DNA from: Aplidium turbinatum
Taxonomy: Eukaryota; Chordata; Ascidiacea; Aplousobranchia; Polyclinidae
DNA length: 64,000 nt
Reading direction: 5' to 3'
NCBI GenBank assembly: GCA_918807975.1
Contig: OU964918.1
Coordinates: forward strand, 1,674,001 to 1,738,000
Part shown: positions 33,799 through 44,849 of the stretch, piece by piece
Numbering within the stretch: the stretch's first letter is position 1
Layout: each line of letters begins with the position of its first letter
Translations under genes and position numbers: made by a program
Notes under the pieces: generated by a model
What the model saw: the letters and a program-made list of their open reading frames with translations, nothing else
Databases searched by the model: none
What the model was told of the DNA's origin: nothing

Positions 33799-33927
33799 CG
33801 TTGATAAAAAGCAGCAAATATCTTGTTCTTTCTTCATCGACTTGAAACGAAACGGATAAAGATTCGTTTAACATCCGAAGGACTCTATTTGTATTGCGTC
33901 TGATCCCCAGCTCTTGTAGTAAGTTAT
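33799..33927 (-). CDS. CFB: factor B-like exon 10: vWA domain, part 3
   Basis: A 129 bp exon (phase 1 to 1), acceptor TATTCCAG, donor GTAAAC. It encodes NLLQELGIRRNTNRVLRMLN, aligning with human GTNTKKALQAVYSMM and keeping the MIDAS Thr, then RTRYLLLFIN. In human the next residues are LMTDG, where the Asp is the third MIDAS ligand; here the position is Asn. A downstream GT (33764) would also be open for a few codons, but only GTAAAC gives the aligned continuation GMHQDGDHP. Confidence 0.8.
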
Positions 33928-34166
33928 CTGGAATATGTAGCATTACAGCAAAGTTCTCTTGGCATCAAACTAAAGTATGTAACATGACACGATGAAAACA
34001 TTGCTCTAAAATAATTTTTTTTTCACAAGAAAACTTGTTACTGTCAAAACAATCAAGTGCTTTAAAATTCTATGCTGTGGAGTATTCTAACTAAGCACTG
34101 TCCATAAATATTTACGACATCGTTCTTTATTTTTCAAAATTTTAACTGATTAATTCAGCATATTAC

Positions 34167-34296
34167 ATCGGTTTTTACGGATATTCCTCAATACTTGAAC
34201 TGCATGGTCTTGTCGGGTTCTTGTTAATTCCAATTGAACTTTGGCATGTTCAGCAAACACTATGATCTCACAACGGATCCATCCTCTAGCAGACAA
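34167..34296 (-). CDS. CFB: factor B-like exon 9: vWA domain, part 2
   Basis: A 130 bp exon (phase 0 to 1), acceptor CATCACAG, donor GTAATA. It encodes LSARGWIRCEIIVFAEHAKV and TRTRQDHAVQVLRNIRKN, matching the second strand and following helix of the factor B vWA domain (RYGLVTYAT... in human). The donor was selected over an upstream GTAAAA because it keeps the frame into exon 10 and restores the alignment through RNTNRVL. Confidence 0.8.
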
Positions 34297-34547
34297 CTGT
34301 GATGAAGAATCATGATTGTTGCTTAACAAGAAATAGTAAGCGTGCATCATCTGCAATTTTATGTGCGGTAAATTGAAAAAAGCTACTATAAACGGGAAAT
34401 ATTGGATTTATGATTACCAAAACCTTTGCATTAATCGTGTTTATTGCTTATGCAGCTTAATTATGGGAAGTTTTAGATAATTGTTGATTCAATTGTTCCA
34501 AGTTTGATTCATATCAAAATTGCGACAGGTTTACAGTAAAAACTTAC

Positions 34548-34753
34548 GGTGAGTAACTTATCTTCAGCATATAAAAGAGACTCCCCCAACACAGCATCAG
34601 TGACGTCATTCGATATATCGATGACGAAATAAACTTCGAAGTGAATTACTTCGTTTATAAAGCGTCCAATTGCTCGAGAGTTTGTTTTCACTGAATGGGA
34701 AAGTCGTTGGAGATCTATCAGGGCGGATTCATCGGTGTTCTGATATCGAGGAT
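34548..34753 (-). CDS. CFB: factor B-like exon 8: linker and start of vWA domain
   Basis: A 206 bp exon from phase 1 to phase 0, acceptor TCTCCTAG, donor GTAAGT. It encodes a charged linker (ALIDLQRLSHSVK) and then the first strand and helix of the vWA domain, FEVYFVIDISNDVTDAVLG. This aligns with human factor B IYLVLDGSDSIG. The metal (MIDAS) motif DxSxS reads DISND here: the first Asp and Ser are kept, the last Ser is Asp. Whether the site still binds Mg2+ cannot be told from sequence. The linker is shorter than in vertebrates. Confidence 0.85.
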
Positions 34754-34984
34754 CTAGGAGAATTTTCAGGTTAAGTTATAATTGTGTTGAATCTTCAGAA
34801 CAATGAACAAAAAAAATAACAATGATATGACAAGCTGTAAATAAACTCAAAAAGTATGTTGGTGTTACTCTGGAGTCTTACATGATACAGTGTTACTGAA
34901 TGGCCACAACTTGCTGAGCTGTGTCTTCTATTAAACTGCATTCTTTGTCTTACCAATGTGTCAGGTACTTAAACTTTCTTCATA

Positions 34985-35221
34985 ATGAATCTTTTGTCTG
35001 GCCGTGTGTTTTGTCTGATTGTGTTTTGTGCCTACTTGTACCTTTTGCCTAAATATGTCTTCATCCAAATTGTGCCTTTTGCTTTATTGTGTGCTCTATC
35101 TTATTGTGCCCTTGTCTACGATAATTTTATCTTCGGTATTTTTGTTTCTAATGATATCTTTTGTCTATGTGTCTTCCATTTAGGTGTGTTTTTTGTCATC
35201 CTAATGTGTCGTACGTATTAG
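34985..35221 (+). repeat. degenerate TTTTGTCT(A/G)ATTGTG tandem repeat
   Basis: Repeated units of about 15-20 bp built on TTTTGTCT, ATTGTG and GTG(C/T)CTTTTG run through this segment. They create an open frame rich in hydrophobic residues on the plus strand, which I regard as a by-product of the T/G-rich repeat, not a protein. Confidence 0.5.
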
Positions 35222-35519
35222 TCTTTCCTTTGTTTAACGTACGTGACAAGGTCTTCCATGTCAGTGCAGTGTCTAAATATGAAAACAAAGAATGCAAAAA
35301 TAAAGATCTTTCGTGAAATTATTACAATTACATCAATTATTTTCAAAACCTCAATATCAATAGCATACGTAAAAATATTTGCTCAACACTCTACTTGGTG
35401 ACTGGTTTAACATTATTATTAAAGTTTTTACATGACTAGTGTGAAAAAAATATGATAAAAATAATTACAAAATTTGACATAAAATATATATTTTTACTGT
35501 GGAATGGAGATGAACTGAC

Positions 35520-35708
35520 CAATACACTTTGGAGCACCACCGTCACTCCATTGTAGAAAGTAGAAGCATTCCTGTCTACTCTTGCCAATCATCAAATATT
35601 GAGGATCACATGAAAAGTTAACGAAACTTCCAGGAGTAAGATGAGGAGCAGATAAAATGTTGCCTCGTATGGGTACCCCTGGATGAGGACAATGAGTTTG
35701 TTCCATTC
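35520..35708 (-). CDS. CFB: factor B-like exon 7: CCP/sushi domain 4
   Basis: A 189 bp phase 1-1 exon, acceptor CTGTTAACAG and donor GTCAGT. It encodes THCPHPGVPIRGN, FVNFSCDPQYLMIG, RQECFYFLQWSDGGAPKC. CPHPG...P..G is the classic CCP opening, and the last Cys precedes the phase 1 join into the vWA domain (G-DPRYQ). In vertebrate factor B the last CCP also lies directly before the vWA domain, so this exon is the likely counterpart of CCP3. Confidence 0.87.
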
Positions 35709-36921
35709 CTGTTAACAGATGGAATATAACAACTTTTCACTTTTTATCTGAGTTTCTAAAACATCTGCATTTTCTTTTTTTAATGCCTCTTAAACCAGTG
35801 ATTTATTGTTGAAACTTTCTAGCAGGTCTTAAGAATTGTAATTAAAAAGAAGTCATTGCAGTTCACCATTAGCGACCCACTGATGTATTACATTGGTTTT
35901 ACATTCCAGACAATATCCGTCTTGTGGATAGCTCTACTTTTAGATAATATGAAGTTTGGTAGTTGCCAAATGACAAAAGCATTCTTCAAATAGAGTTTAT
36001 CTTTTTAACGAGTTTGTGCCAGCTGACGTGGCTTGTTCTGGCCATAATCTATATGTATGTAATACTATAACAAGTTTCCTACTTACATCACCTTTACCTC
36101 AAACACACTGCATTGGATTATATGAGGGAAGTCAAATAAAAAAAATTTATCGTGATTTAGTAGGAATAGCTCAAAAGTTAATCTCCAAGTCAAACGGATA
36201 CGGAAAATTACAGATTTTTACTGAGGTAAAATTTTTAAGGAGGTCTCAACACATTACGAAAATGAGGATTGGAAGTCTCGTTTGTCACAACTCATGAACA
36301 GAACATCTAAATTAATGACCCTGTGCAACAAATTTCCAACTTTGAAAAACTTAGAGAAGCCGTGAGTTTGCACTTTGTAAATTTGGGGTGATGATGTTGA
36401 AGATGGCCTTGTTTTTTTTTACAATTACGTCAAGATTTTTGATAAAGGGTTTTTGATTTTTACACTATTGTGCCATTAGAACGGTATTATTATTGCGGTC
36501 AGTTTGATCGTTTTGCAAATTAAAAGGGCAATAATTTTTGTTGTAAAAATTCCATTGTTGTGAAATTTCTTAGTTTCTTCCTATTACTTAGGAAAACTTA
36601 TCATGGTGATTATCATCAAGCCGATAACTTCTCCTGTAAACATTTCGACTACCTCTAACGATTGGAAACAGACATTTTTAGGGCAACTTTTAATGACCTA
36701 AAAATTAAAAAAAATTACTTCATTAAACGAAGAAAAATTAAACTGAATGAATCTTTGTTTCTTGCATTTTATATTTGAAATAAAGCTACAGAAACAAAAA
36801 ATGAAATTTAAATCAACAAAAAAACATTGAAATCTTCAACACAATATATTTGGCTCATCTGAAGGCAATCCTCGCAGCATTGGAAGCAATCTAAAAAAAT
36901 TTCTCCATCCAGTTTAAATGA
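35709..36921. other. intron between CCP exons 6 and 7, no feature
   Basis: No conserved coding block on either strand; several AT-rich tracts. Confidence 0.4.
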
Positions 36922-37172
36922 CCTCAATAACACAAAGGGCGTTATTTCTTATGCTACAAAAGAAAAGCCAGTGATCACAAAGTTGTTAATTAGAAATAAT
37001 AGCAAACGTTTTTTGCGTTATCAGCTTTACGAAGAATAGCAATCCACGATCAAAATAGTAGGCAACAAACTATTCAAAACAGTTGTTTCAACCAGCAAAT
37101 ATCCATTGACGAATAAAAAACATTATAATAAGAAATCTTCGCTTAGCTATTGACACGAAAAACCTGGTTTTG
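36922..37172 (+). repeat. local duplicate segment A (copy 1)
   Basis: About 245 bp that recur at 39388-39632 in the same orientation, roughly 95 percent identical, beginning CCTCAATAA and ending GACACGAAAAACCTGGTTT. This copy ends 56 bp before CCP exon 6. Only two copies are present in the window, so it could be a tandem genomic duplication or an unknown dispersed repeat. Confidence 0.7.
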
Positions 37173-37227
37173 TGCCGTAACAAAACAAAAAAGAATAACG
37201 CTAATATAGAAAGCATTGTATCCGCAC

Positions 37228-37425
37228 CTTTTCTAGAGCAAACAGCCAATTGTCCGCTCCATTGTCCATTAGCTAAGCATTGTCGTACTCGTGAGCCGCT
37301 CAACCGATGAGAAGGGGGGCACACGAAGATAACCTGGTCCCCCACATACAAGGGGCTACTTCGTCTCCTTTCAATTCTTCCACCTGTTGCTTGGATGGAC
37401 GGCTCTGGATCTCCGCAGGTGATGC
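37228..37425 (-). CDS. CFB: factor B-like exon 6: CCP/sushi domain 3
   Basis: A 198 bp phase 1-1 exon with acceptor GGTTTCCAG and donor GTGCGG. It encodes TCGDPEPSIQATGG, then VIFVCPPSHRLSG, RQCLANGQWSGQLAVC, a standard CCP with four cysteines and the WSG tryptophan. The intron side 56 bp to the left begins a ~245 bp segment that is repeated almost identically at 39388-39632, suggesting a local duplication of this exon neighbourhood whose second CCP copy is no longer recognisable. Confidence 0.88.
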
Positions 37426-37974
37426 CTGGAAACCAAACGCAATATGAAACTGAAACAATTGCATAATCTCAGTAGAAATACGTGTTTATAGGAAAGTGTT
37501 GTACAGTAGCTTATTGGTCGGCGGATAACTCAGAAAGTGAAAATATTTGTTAATACCCAAGAAAGGAACTGAATTGAAACACAATTAGATGAAAAGGAAT
37601 TTTGCCCTATTTTTTGTGTTTCTATACAACTTTTTTTTGGAAATAATTCATTTAATTCTGAAAGTTAGTCAAAAGCAGCCTATATTCCCGTTGCTGGTTG
37701 ACATCTTTCAAATGCAAACCACCTACGACAAAGTATAAACGTTTTTCTCTCAGGTTTAATATAAACGCATTGCTGCGTGAGTATATAGACTATCAGGTCG
37801 ACTAAAAATTTTTGAATCAAGTTATAAACAAAATGTTGCACTTCAATTTAATAATATAAAATTTTAATCTACAATAAATAAATGACAGTAAAATGAAGGA
37901 AAGTGTAAAGTAGCCGCACTCGATTGAAACTAAAGTGGGAAGCAGTGTGATAAATGTTCATTAGGCTGGATCGA

Positions 37975-39141
37975 ATTAGGTGGGTGAATAACTTTTTTCC
38001 TCATTTTGCTTAGCTTGAGGTTGGAAAACTTGCCATTGGGTGTATAGAACACTGTGTAAAAATGTCTGTGTCGGTGAGGTCCCATTGAAACATGTTGCTG
38101 TTGAAACGGCCCACTCCAGTCAGCAAGCGATTGAGCTTCACCCATTCCTTCCGAGGTAGTTCTGCTCCGGGTGGAGTGTTGGTATTGGGATGGACTGTGA
38201 ATTGGGTTGGTCTCGCAACTTCTCTCCATTCACTGTTTCAAGCTTCGGTATTGTGGAAGTTGGAATTGCAGATATCTGCAGCATGTCGGGAAAAGGGGCG
38301 TCGAGATTTCAAGCGCTGAGGATTTTGAGGGTGCGATTTTAGGACAATCTGGTTGAAGAGTTGGTCATCCTTTGATATAGCTTGTAAAACTAGACTGCGC
38401 AGGTGATTTTCCCTACGCAGTCTACCTGGGGCGATGCCGGATAGCACCGGTAAAAAGTAGGTGGGAGTTGGAAGCAGGCAACCAGTGATTATTCTCATGG
38501 TGGTGTTAAGGGCAGTGTCGATCTTGCTGGTGTGTACGCTGCGGCACCAAGCAGGGGAAGCATATTCAGAGGTGCTGTAAACAAGTGCAAACGCACTGGT
38601 ACAGAGTGTGGAGGTACTAGCACCCAAGGATGTTCAAGCTAAGCATCTCAGCAAGTTGTTGCGTGCTGATAGCTTAGCATGGAGGGCTTCAGCATGGTGT
38701 TTGTAGATTAATTGTCGATCGAGATTCACCCCTAGGTCGGTGGGGCATGGGTTGTGTGGGAATGGGTTTCCTTGAGCCTGACAAATGGCGCGTAGCATTC
38801 CATGTTGCAAAGATGAAAAGGTGTGACAGTGATTATTGCCAGGTTTAGTTTCTGCATCCAAAGTTTCAGGTAGTCTGCGATTTGGGCCAAGTCATCTGTA
38901 AGAGCTTCCTCTACAACATGCCAATACTTGTCAGAATGGAATAGTGCCAGATCATCAGCATAGCCGTATTGGCGTGACATCGTCTCTGGCATGTCACTGA
39001 TGTAGATGTTAAAGATAGTAGAGGTGATAAGCATGATCCTTGCGGAACACTATTTCCTAACACTTTGCTCCTCAAAGGGAGGCCAGATTCCCCCCACCTC
39101 ATGCTTCCTTTGATTACTTGAAGCACAGTAACGCCATGCAC
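37975..39141 (-). mobile_element. LINE ORF2 fragment, 3' part (reverse transcriptase palm to C-terminus)
   Basis: Leftward reading gives SVPQGSCLSPLL near 39045, the catalytic QYGYADDLALF near 38965, FALVYSTSEYASPAWCRSVH near 38560, TGCLLPTPTYFLPVLSG near 38480, and a [13 protein letters not shown] block near 38110. This is the second half of a jockey-like LINE reverse transcriptase; the frame is broken in a few places. Its last 85 bp (37975-38060) recur, inverted, at 44335-44425. A piece with the first half of the same type of protein lies at 42990-43760 on the same strand. Confidence 0.82.
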
Positions 39142-39387
39142 TTGGTTTATCTTGACTTTTACTAAAATTGCCAGGCGGATCTGATGATACTAAATTTGAT
39201 GCTAAAAGTTGTGTAGTTTTCTTGTAAATTCAAGATTGTTGTGAATTTTTGCTATTTCCAGCTTACTTCCAGCAAATCGTGAAATGGATTACATTGCGAT
39301 AACAAGCCATAAGCTCATAATTGCTTCGTGCATCAATATGCGCGAGCAGAGAGGAGCATCCTCTTGTTTTCCATTGTTTGGTTTGAC

Positions 39388-39632
39388 CTCAATAAAACAA
39401 AGGCCGTTATTTCTTATGCTACAAAAGAAAAGCCAGTGATCACAATGTTGTTAATTAGAAATAATAGCAAACTTTTTTGCGTTATCAGCTTTACGAAGAA
39501 TAGCAATCCACGATCAATGTAGGCCACAAACTATTCAAAACAGTTGTTTCAACCAGCAAATATCCATTGACGAATAAAAAACATTACAATAAGAAATCTT
39601 CGCTTAGCTAGTGACACGAAAAACCTGGTTTC
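39388..39632 (+). repeat. local duplicate segment A (copy 2)
   Basis: Second copy of the segment at 36922-37172. After its end the sequence diverges at once and no CCP exon follows. Confidence 0.7.
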
Positions 39633-40459
39633 GAAATAAACGTTCGATGGAAATGCTCTCATTGACAAAACTTGCAATTGAGGAAATGTATCACTGCAAA
39701 TGCTTTTTGAAGAAGCTGAAGAAATGGCGTTTTTGCAAACAGTAATTGTGAGATACTGTATACTCAAAATTATGAAATCACGTAGCAGCTTACTCGATGA
39801 CTACATGCCCCTTCGCTGTTTTATGTTGCCTACTTGTTGTTATGTGTTGCATTTTTGTTTCACGGCGCACTGTGTGTTGTTCCAAAGAGCGTAAAATAAA
39901 GATGATAATGCCTCGTCTTCACTATAAAATATTTTGTAATGTATATGAGGCATAATGCTCGGCGTCACATCAGACAAACAACAAATCAGATTTCTTGATC
40001 ATTGATTCAACATCAGAATACGTTGCGCCAATGTATAAGAGGCCGGCTATTGTGAAGACCCGCCTTTAATAAACGATCCGATTATACCAAAAGTGGGATA
40101 AACTAATGGATCAAAGAATTAATAAACAATGCTGATAAAACTAAATTTAAGTGACGAACAATACCGATGTCTTCATTTATCTTGGAAAAATGCTGCCTAA
40201 ACTTATCAACAAAAAATACCGTAAATAACCGCAGGGATCCCGAAAGCAGAATTTGCTCGACTTTGGCATGAATTGAGTCAGACATCTAATAAATCCACAC
40301 ATACAGTAACGGCCACTCAACGGCTATAACAATTCATAGTCAACCAGGTTCTGGGCGGTTTATGTAACAGTTCAGGGGAACACACTACTTGAATTGATGC
40401 CCCACACAAAAGATTTTCAATAAAGACTGAGTCTACAAAGCGATGTGGATTGTGGTGTA

Positions 40460-41292
40460 CAGTAGGGTGGCTCGTTTTTGAACTTTTTTTTAAAATTCTC
40501 TCGGGGTAGTAGGGAAATGGTGCCAATGAGTGAGAAAACGCTTATGACAAAATTTGAGATTCGTAACAAATTGTCTTTAGCTTCCTCATGGGGCCCAAAA
40601 ATCGAAAAATGGGGTCAAAAACGCAATTTTTTTTTTAATTATTTTTAGTTTGGGTAGATACAATATTGTTTAGATATATCTAATTAGCCTAAGAAAAAAA
40701 ATTGGAGTCATTCGAAGCATTCCTTTAGCTTGCTCACAGCTTCTGAAAATTTCCATTGTGCTGAAAATTTCGCATTTTTGTGGGTGGTTACATGATAAAA
40801 AATTGTGTTAGACATTTTGTCAGCTATAAAACGTCATTGTATTTCTCTTTATAGACCTGCCCTGAGCTGTTGCGTCATTTTTTAATGAAATTGGGTTAAT
40901 TTGGTAGGAAAAAGTGACGTATTTTATTTGAATTTACGTCACTGACGAAGTTTGTAGTTATGTAACCACAAACAAAAATGCGAAATTTTCAGCAAAATGA
41001 AAATTTTCAGAAGCTGTGAGGAAGCTGAAGAAATAGTTCAAATGACTTCAAATTTTTTTTTTAGGTTATTTAGATATATCTAAACAATATTGTATCTACC
41101 CAAACTAAAAATATTTAAAAAAAAATTGCGTTTTTGACCCCATTTTTCGATTTTTGGGCCCCATGAGGAGGCTAAAGACAATTTGTTACGAATCTCAAAT
41201 TTTGTCATGAGCGTTTTCTCACTAATTGGCACCATTTCCCCACTACCCTAAGAGAATTTAAAACAAAAGTTCAAAAACGAGCCACCCTAGTG
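40460..41292. mobile_element. hairpin MITE with CAGTAGGGTGGCTC ends
   Basis: Two arms of about 330 bp (40460-40795 and 40960-41292) are inverted copies of each other, about 95 percent identical, around a spacer of about 165 bp. The outer ends are CAGTAGGGTGGCTCG and its near complement. TA (or TGTA, if the element is two bases shorter) is duplicated at both sides. A half copy is at 30343-30841 and another terminus is at 63393. No coding capacity. Confidence 0.83.
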
Positions 41293-42879
41293 TACAGTGA
41301 CTTCAAGTTTAGGACAGAAAAGGCACAAAAATATCACGATAAAAACAAAGACCTTGTGGGAGTTTGCGGGAATCATAACACGATGCAAATGCCATAAACG
41401 CGTAGTTTGCATGCTGTTCTAAGCTGGCCGGCAACCACAAAAGTAGACAACAAAGGCAGTTTATAACTCGATAACAGCGCAATAAACATTATACAGTAAA
41501 TACGTAATACGACAGTTTTCTTTTACAAACGTTTTACGTCTAACAGTAAAGTCTCCGCAACAATTTTTGTGAAGCGTTTACAAATCATGGGCATGTGAAA
41601 TTATTCATCATGATTATTTTTTACTTTTTGGATGTTGTAAAACATCATCAGAAAAATCACAAAAAAAACATTTCATTACTTCAATGCAGTAGGCCTATGG
41701 AATTTTTATAGAATTGCAGCCACGTTTTTTCAACCAAGAAGCCATTTTTTGGCAATAAGAAGTTATAAAAAATAATTTGCAATCATGCAAATGTTTGGAA
41801 AGAATGTAGTAAATCTTCTCATATAATCTGGCACAAAATGATTATGTTTATTGTATCTCTCTGCAATACTTTTTACGACAAATTTCGAAGCTTCGTTGTA
41901 ATCATTTTATCTTTGAAGTCAACTGTTAATTTTTTTTGGCCAGAAACATTATCGCTGCCTTGCTCTTGCATTGTTTTGTCGCCTTTTCGCATATTTGTGG
42001 GTTTCAAACAATAGCAATTCAGTTCTTTTACATTGATTCAACATTTGTAAACGTTAAATTAATGTAGATTTGCTGACTGTGGGTTTATTTCACATTTCTT
42101 TTGTTTACCCATGTTCCTCACTTTGCTGTTGCATTGTTTAGACGTTGGCGGACTAAAAATGTATTTTCAAATTGATTGACACAATCTTCAATAAAAAGTG
42201 AGCTTCGAACTTAACTTTGTTGATGTAAATGCTGTATTTTTAGTGGATGTAATTCATGAGTCATGTTTATAAACACCCGTATGCCAAATGACATATGATG
42301 TAGCCTGCATGATATTTGTGATGCGACTTGACACAAATCCACAGTTCCAAAAATGCCTAATTTGAACTTAGAAATTTCAGATAATTTCAACAACTTGTTC
42401 AATTGTCTTCTCTCTACTAAAAATATTCATACTACAAACACAATTATAGACCTAAAATACACAAACGAAGATGTGAACAGCTATTCAAGTAGGCCATGGT
42501 GTTACTTATGAGAATTTTGGTTCCATAAAACTAGAAGCTGGCCATAATTTTCGGAAAACATTAGTTTAAGACAAAAATATAAAACAAAAAATGCAGTTTT
42601 GCAGTTTCAAATTCGTGTAACAATATTACTCTGTAACTATTTTGGAATTAATGTGTAGCCTACAATAAGATTTCCTCGCAAGTCGTAAATCTTTATCAAT
42701 GCAATGAGTCGGCACACCGCACACACTTCATGCGGCTGATCGAACTCTTTGTTCCTTCAGAACTTTGCATGAAATCAGATTAGCACGGTAATTAAACGAT
42801 GGCAAGATAAAGAAAAATTATCGTTTTTGGGTACCCTTGCAAAAGTTGAAATATCAAGTTTAACATATAAAATTTTAGA
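41293..42879. other. intron sequence with one palindromic ATTGATTCAACAT motif
   Basis: No coding feature. A near-perfect copy of the dispersed palindrome lies at about 42033-42072 (ACATTGATTCAACATTTG and AACGTTAAATTAATGTA), followed by GCTGACTGTGGG. Confidence 0.45.
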
Positions 42880-42989
42880 ATAATCACTTTTCAAACTTAT
42901 AGACAAGTGATTTTTTTTCACACCAGTGCAACTTCTGTTGAAATAGCACCAGCGGATCACACGAAAAAAGCTGATTGAATTTGATCCAA

Positions 42990-43760
42990 AAACGCCCCTC
43001 CCCCTCCTCCCCCCCCCTTGAGCAGTTAACTTCCAAAAAAAGGTTGAAAAGCAAAGGGTTAAACGGCTGGGCCGGCTGCACTGCCCATCACTCGTCTTCA
43101 GCAAAAAGGTCCGATTTTCCAGAATGTTGGCGAGAAATCGAACTACCTTTTTGTCTGGGATCATGCGGAGGAGCTTTAGGGTTAGCCCTTGGTGCCACAC
43201 AGTATCATAGGCAGCAGTGACGTCTACCAAGATAATTCCTGCTTTGTTGCCCTTCTCGAAACTTTCCTCAATATCCTTGGTCAGCTTGACTGCTTGATGA
43301 GTCGTACAGTGTCCGTGCCGAAATCCAGCTTGTTCTTTTAGTAGCAGGGGATCAACAACTGGCTCTAGTCTAGTTAGCAGGAGCCGTACCAGGATCTTAT
43401 ATGGGACACAGAGTAGTGGTATTGGACGATAGCTCTTGGGATCATCAGCTGGCTTGTTTGGTTTAAGTAGTGCTAATACAGTTGTTTTTCGCCAGATTTT
43501 AGGTATGGCCTGGAGGGGCAGGCAAGCAGAATAGAAGCTTTTCAACCATGCCAAACATTTGGGACCACAGTGCCTTAAGAATTCAGGAGAGATATTATCG
43601 GGCCCTTGTGCTTTCCCACTTTTAACGTGTTTAATGACAGATGCAAGTTCTCTGTTGCTGAAGGGGTCTGACAAATGGCCATCTGCGCTTGGGGAGTTCC
43701 AGAGCCAGCTGCATTCTTGTTTCACTGCAAGGGCGTGCTTCTTATTTGTCACTTTACATT
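42990..43760 (-). mobile_element. LINE ORF2 fragment, fingers and palm of reverse transcriptase
   Basis: Minus strand: SGKAQGPDNISPEFL near 43610, KTTVLALLKPNKPADDPKSY, RPIPLLCVPYKILVRLLL, EQAGFRHGHCTTHQAVKL, IILVDVTAAYDTVWHQGL (first catalytic Asp) near 43225, and LKTSDGQCSRPSRL near 43085. It then runs into PLLFN and a C-rich/G-rich stretch (43000) and stops. The family is the same as the fragment at 37975-39141. Confidence 0.83.
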
Positions 43761-44334
43761 TGCCATTGGTAGCGATAATCCGTGAGCTTGGATTTAAGCG
43801 AATTCAGAAAGCTCGATCAAGCCAATCTAAATAGAGAACAGTGCGACGATTCTGCATTCCGCCCTTAAAGTTTGACGCCAACGAATACTGCGATATGGTT
43901 GACTAACAGGCTCTCAATCTCACCGAGCCTCCTGTAACAAGAAACATGGGGACAAAGAAGTGCGAGACATGATTGCAGGTAAAGACACTCTAGAACTTTT
44001 ATTCCCTCGATTTCCGTGTCGCACGCATGTGGTGGAAAGGTGCGTCAAGTTGGTGACGGAAGCTTCAGCAGCGGTGTGTGGGGTTAACTCGCGAGATGGA
44101 TTTATACGCTCACGCATTGAATCACGACAAGAAATGCCCAAGTTCGAAAAGAAACGTGACTATTTCATCGAAAATGAAGAAGTTTGATAGATATTACCAA
44201 TTCCATTGCATTGCAATAAATCTCTATGCTAACATCAAATTCAAATACATTTGTATGTATTTTTGCGTTTTTAGTCGATAAGTAATGGCCTGGTTGCAGA
44301 TCAAAATTTTGTTCGATCAAAATATACTTTTAGT

Positions 44335-44620
44335 ACAGTGTTCTATATACCCAATGGCAAGTTTTGGCTACCCATGCTAAGCAAAATGAGGAAAAAAGTT
44401 TTACACCCCCCTAAATTGATCTACCCTAATGTAAAAGGAAATAGTAAATTTTCAAGTGGCTGGTGGCAGATCAAGATGTGGTCAGATTACATTCTAATTT
44501 TGCACAACTGGTTTTATTAGTATATGGCAAGTTTTCCAAACCCAAGCTAATAAAAATTTTATAAAAAAGTGTTTTCACTCCACCCTAAATTGTTCATCTC
44601 AGAGATGGAAGACGCATATT
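44335..44620 (+). repeat. degenerate repeat units (ATGGCAAGTTTT...CCCTAAATTG)
   Basis: Two related units: 44345-44425 and 44524-44595, both built as GGCAAGTTTT, C(C/A)CAAGCTAA or CATGCTAAG, AAAAAAGT, CACC(C/T)CTAAATTG. The first matches 37975-38060 in inverse, the 3' end of the LINE fragment there, so the unit is probably a LINE tail or a separate repeat. Confidence 0.5.
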
Positions 44621-44672
44621 GTTATTTTTACAATTCAAACTTCATGTTGTTTGCTAAGCATCAGCATTTTAC

Positions 44673-44849
44673 GTTGACAGGATGCAAGTTGTCCATCCCA
44701 TGTCCCTCCTCCAGTGCATCTTCTGGATAAACTACCAGAACGGATAAAGAATCCATTCTCACAAGTGTATCTAGCGACACGCTCGTGTCCTTCTCCTGTG
44801 TAGGTGATCACTGCGTGGAATGAAGGAGGCGCCCTGCCACAATTGACAC
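44673..44849 (-). CDS. CFB: factor B-like exon 5: CCP/sushi domain 2
   Basis: A 177 bp phase 1-1 exon, acceptor GTTTTCAG and donor GTAAAA. It encodes a complete CCP: NCGRAPPSFHAVITYTG, YTCENGFFIR, RRCTGGGTWDGQLASC. All four cysteines and the WDG tryptophan are present at normal spacing, and the length (59 residues) is typical. It joins the second WAP-like module in frame on its 5' side and the CCP at 37228-37425 on its 3' side, across a 7.2 kb intron filled with LINE pieces and a hairpin MITE. Confidence 0.88.

Noticed and set aside
34985-35221. Hydrophobic plus-strand frame resembling a membrane protein
   Set aside because: It is made by a T/G-rich degenerate tandem repeat and lies inside the host-gene intron.
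36016-36297. 93-codon plus-strand frame between CCP exons
   Set aside because: No recognisable domain, no start or splice context, and it lies inside the host-gene intron.
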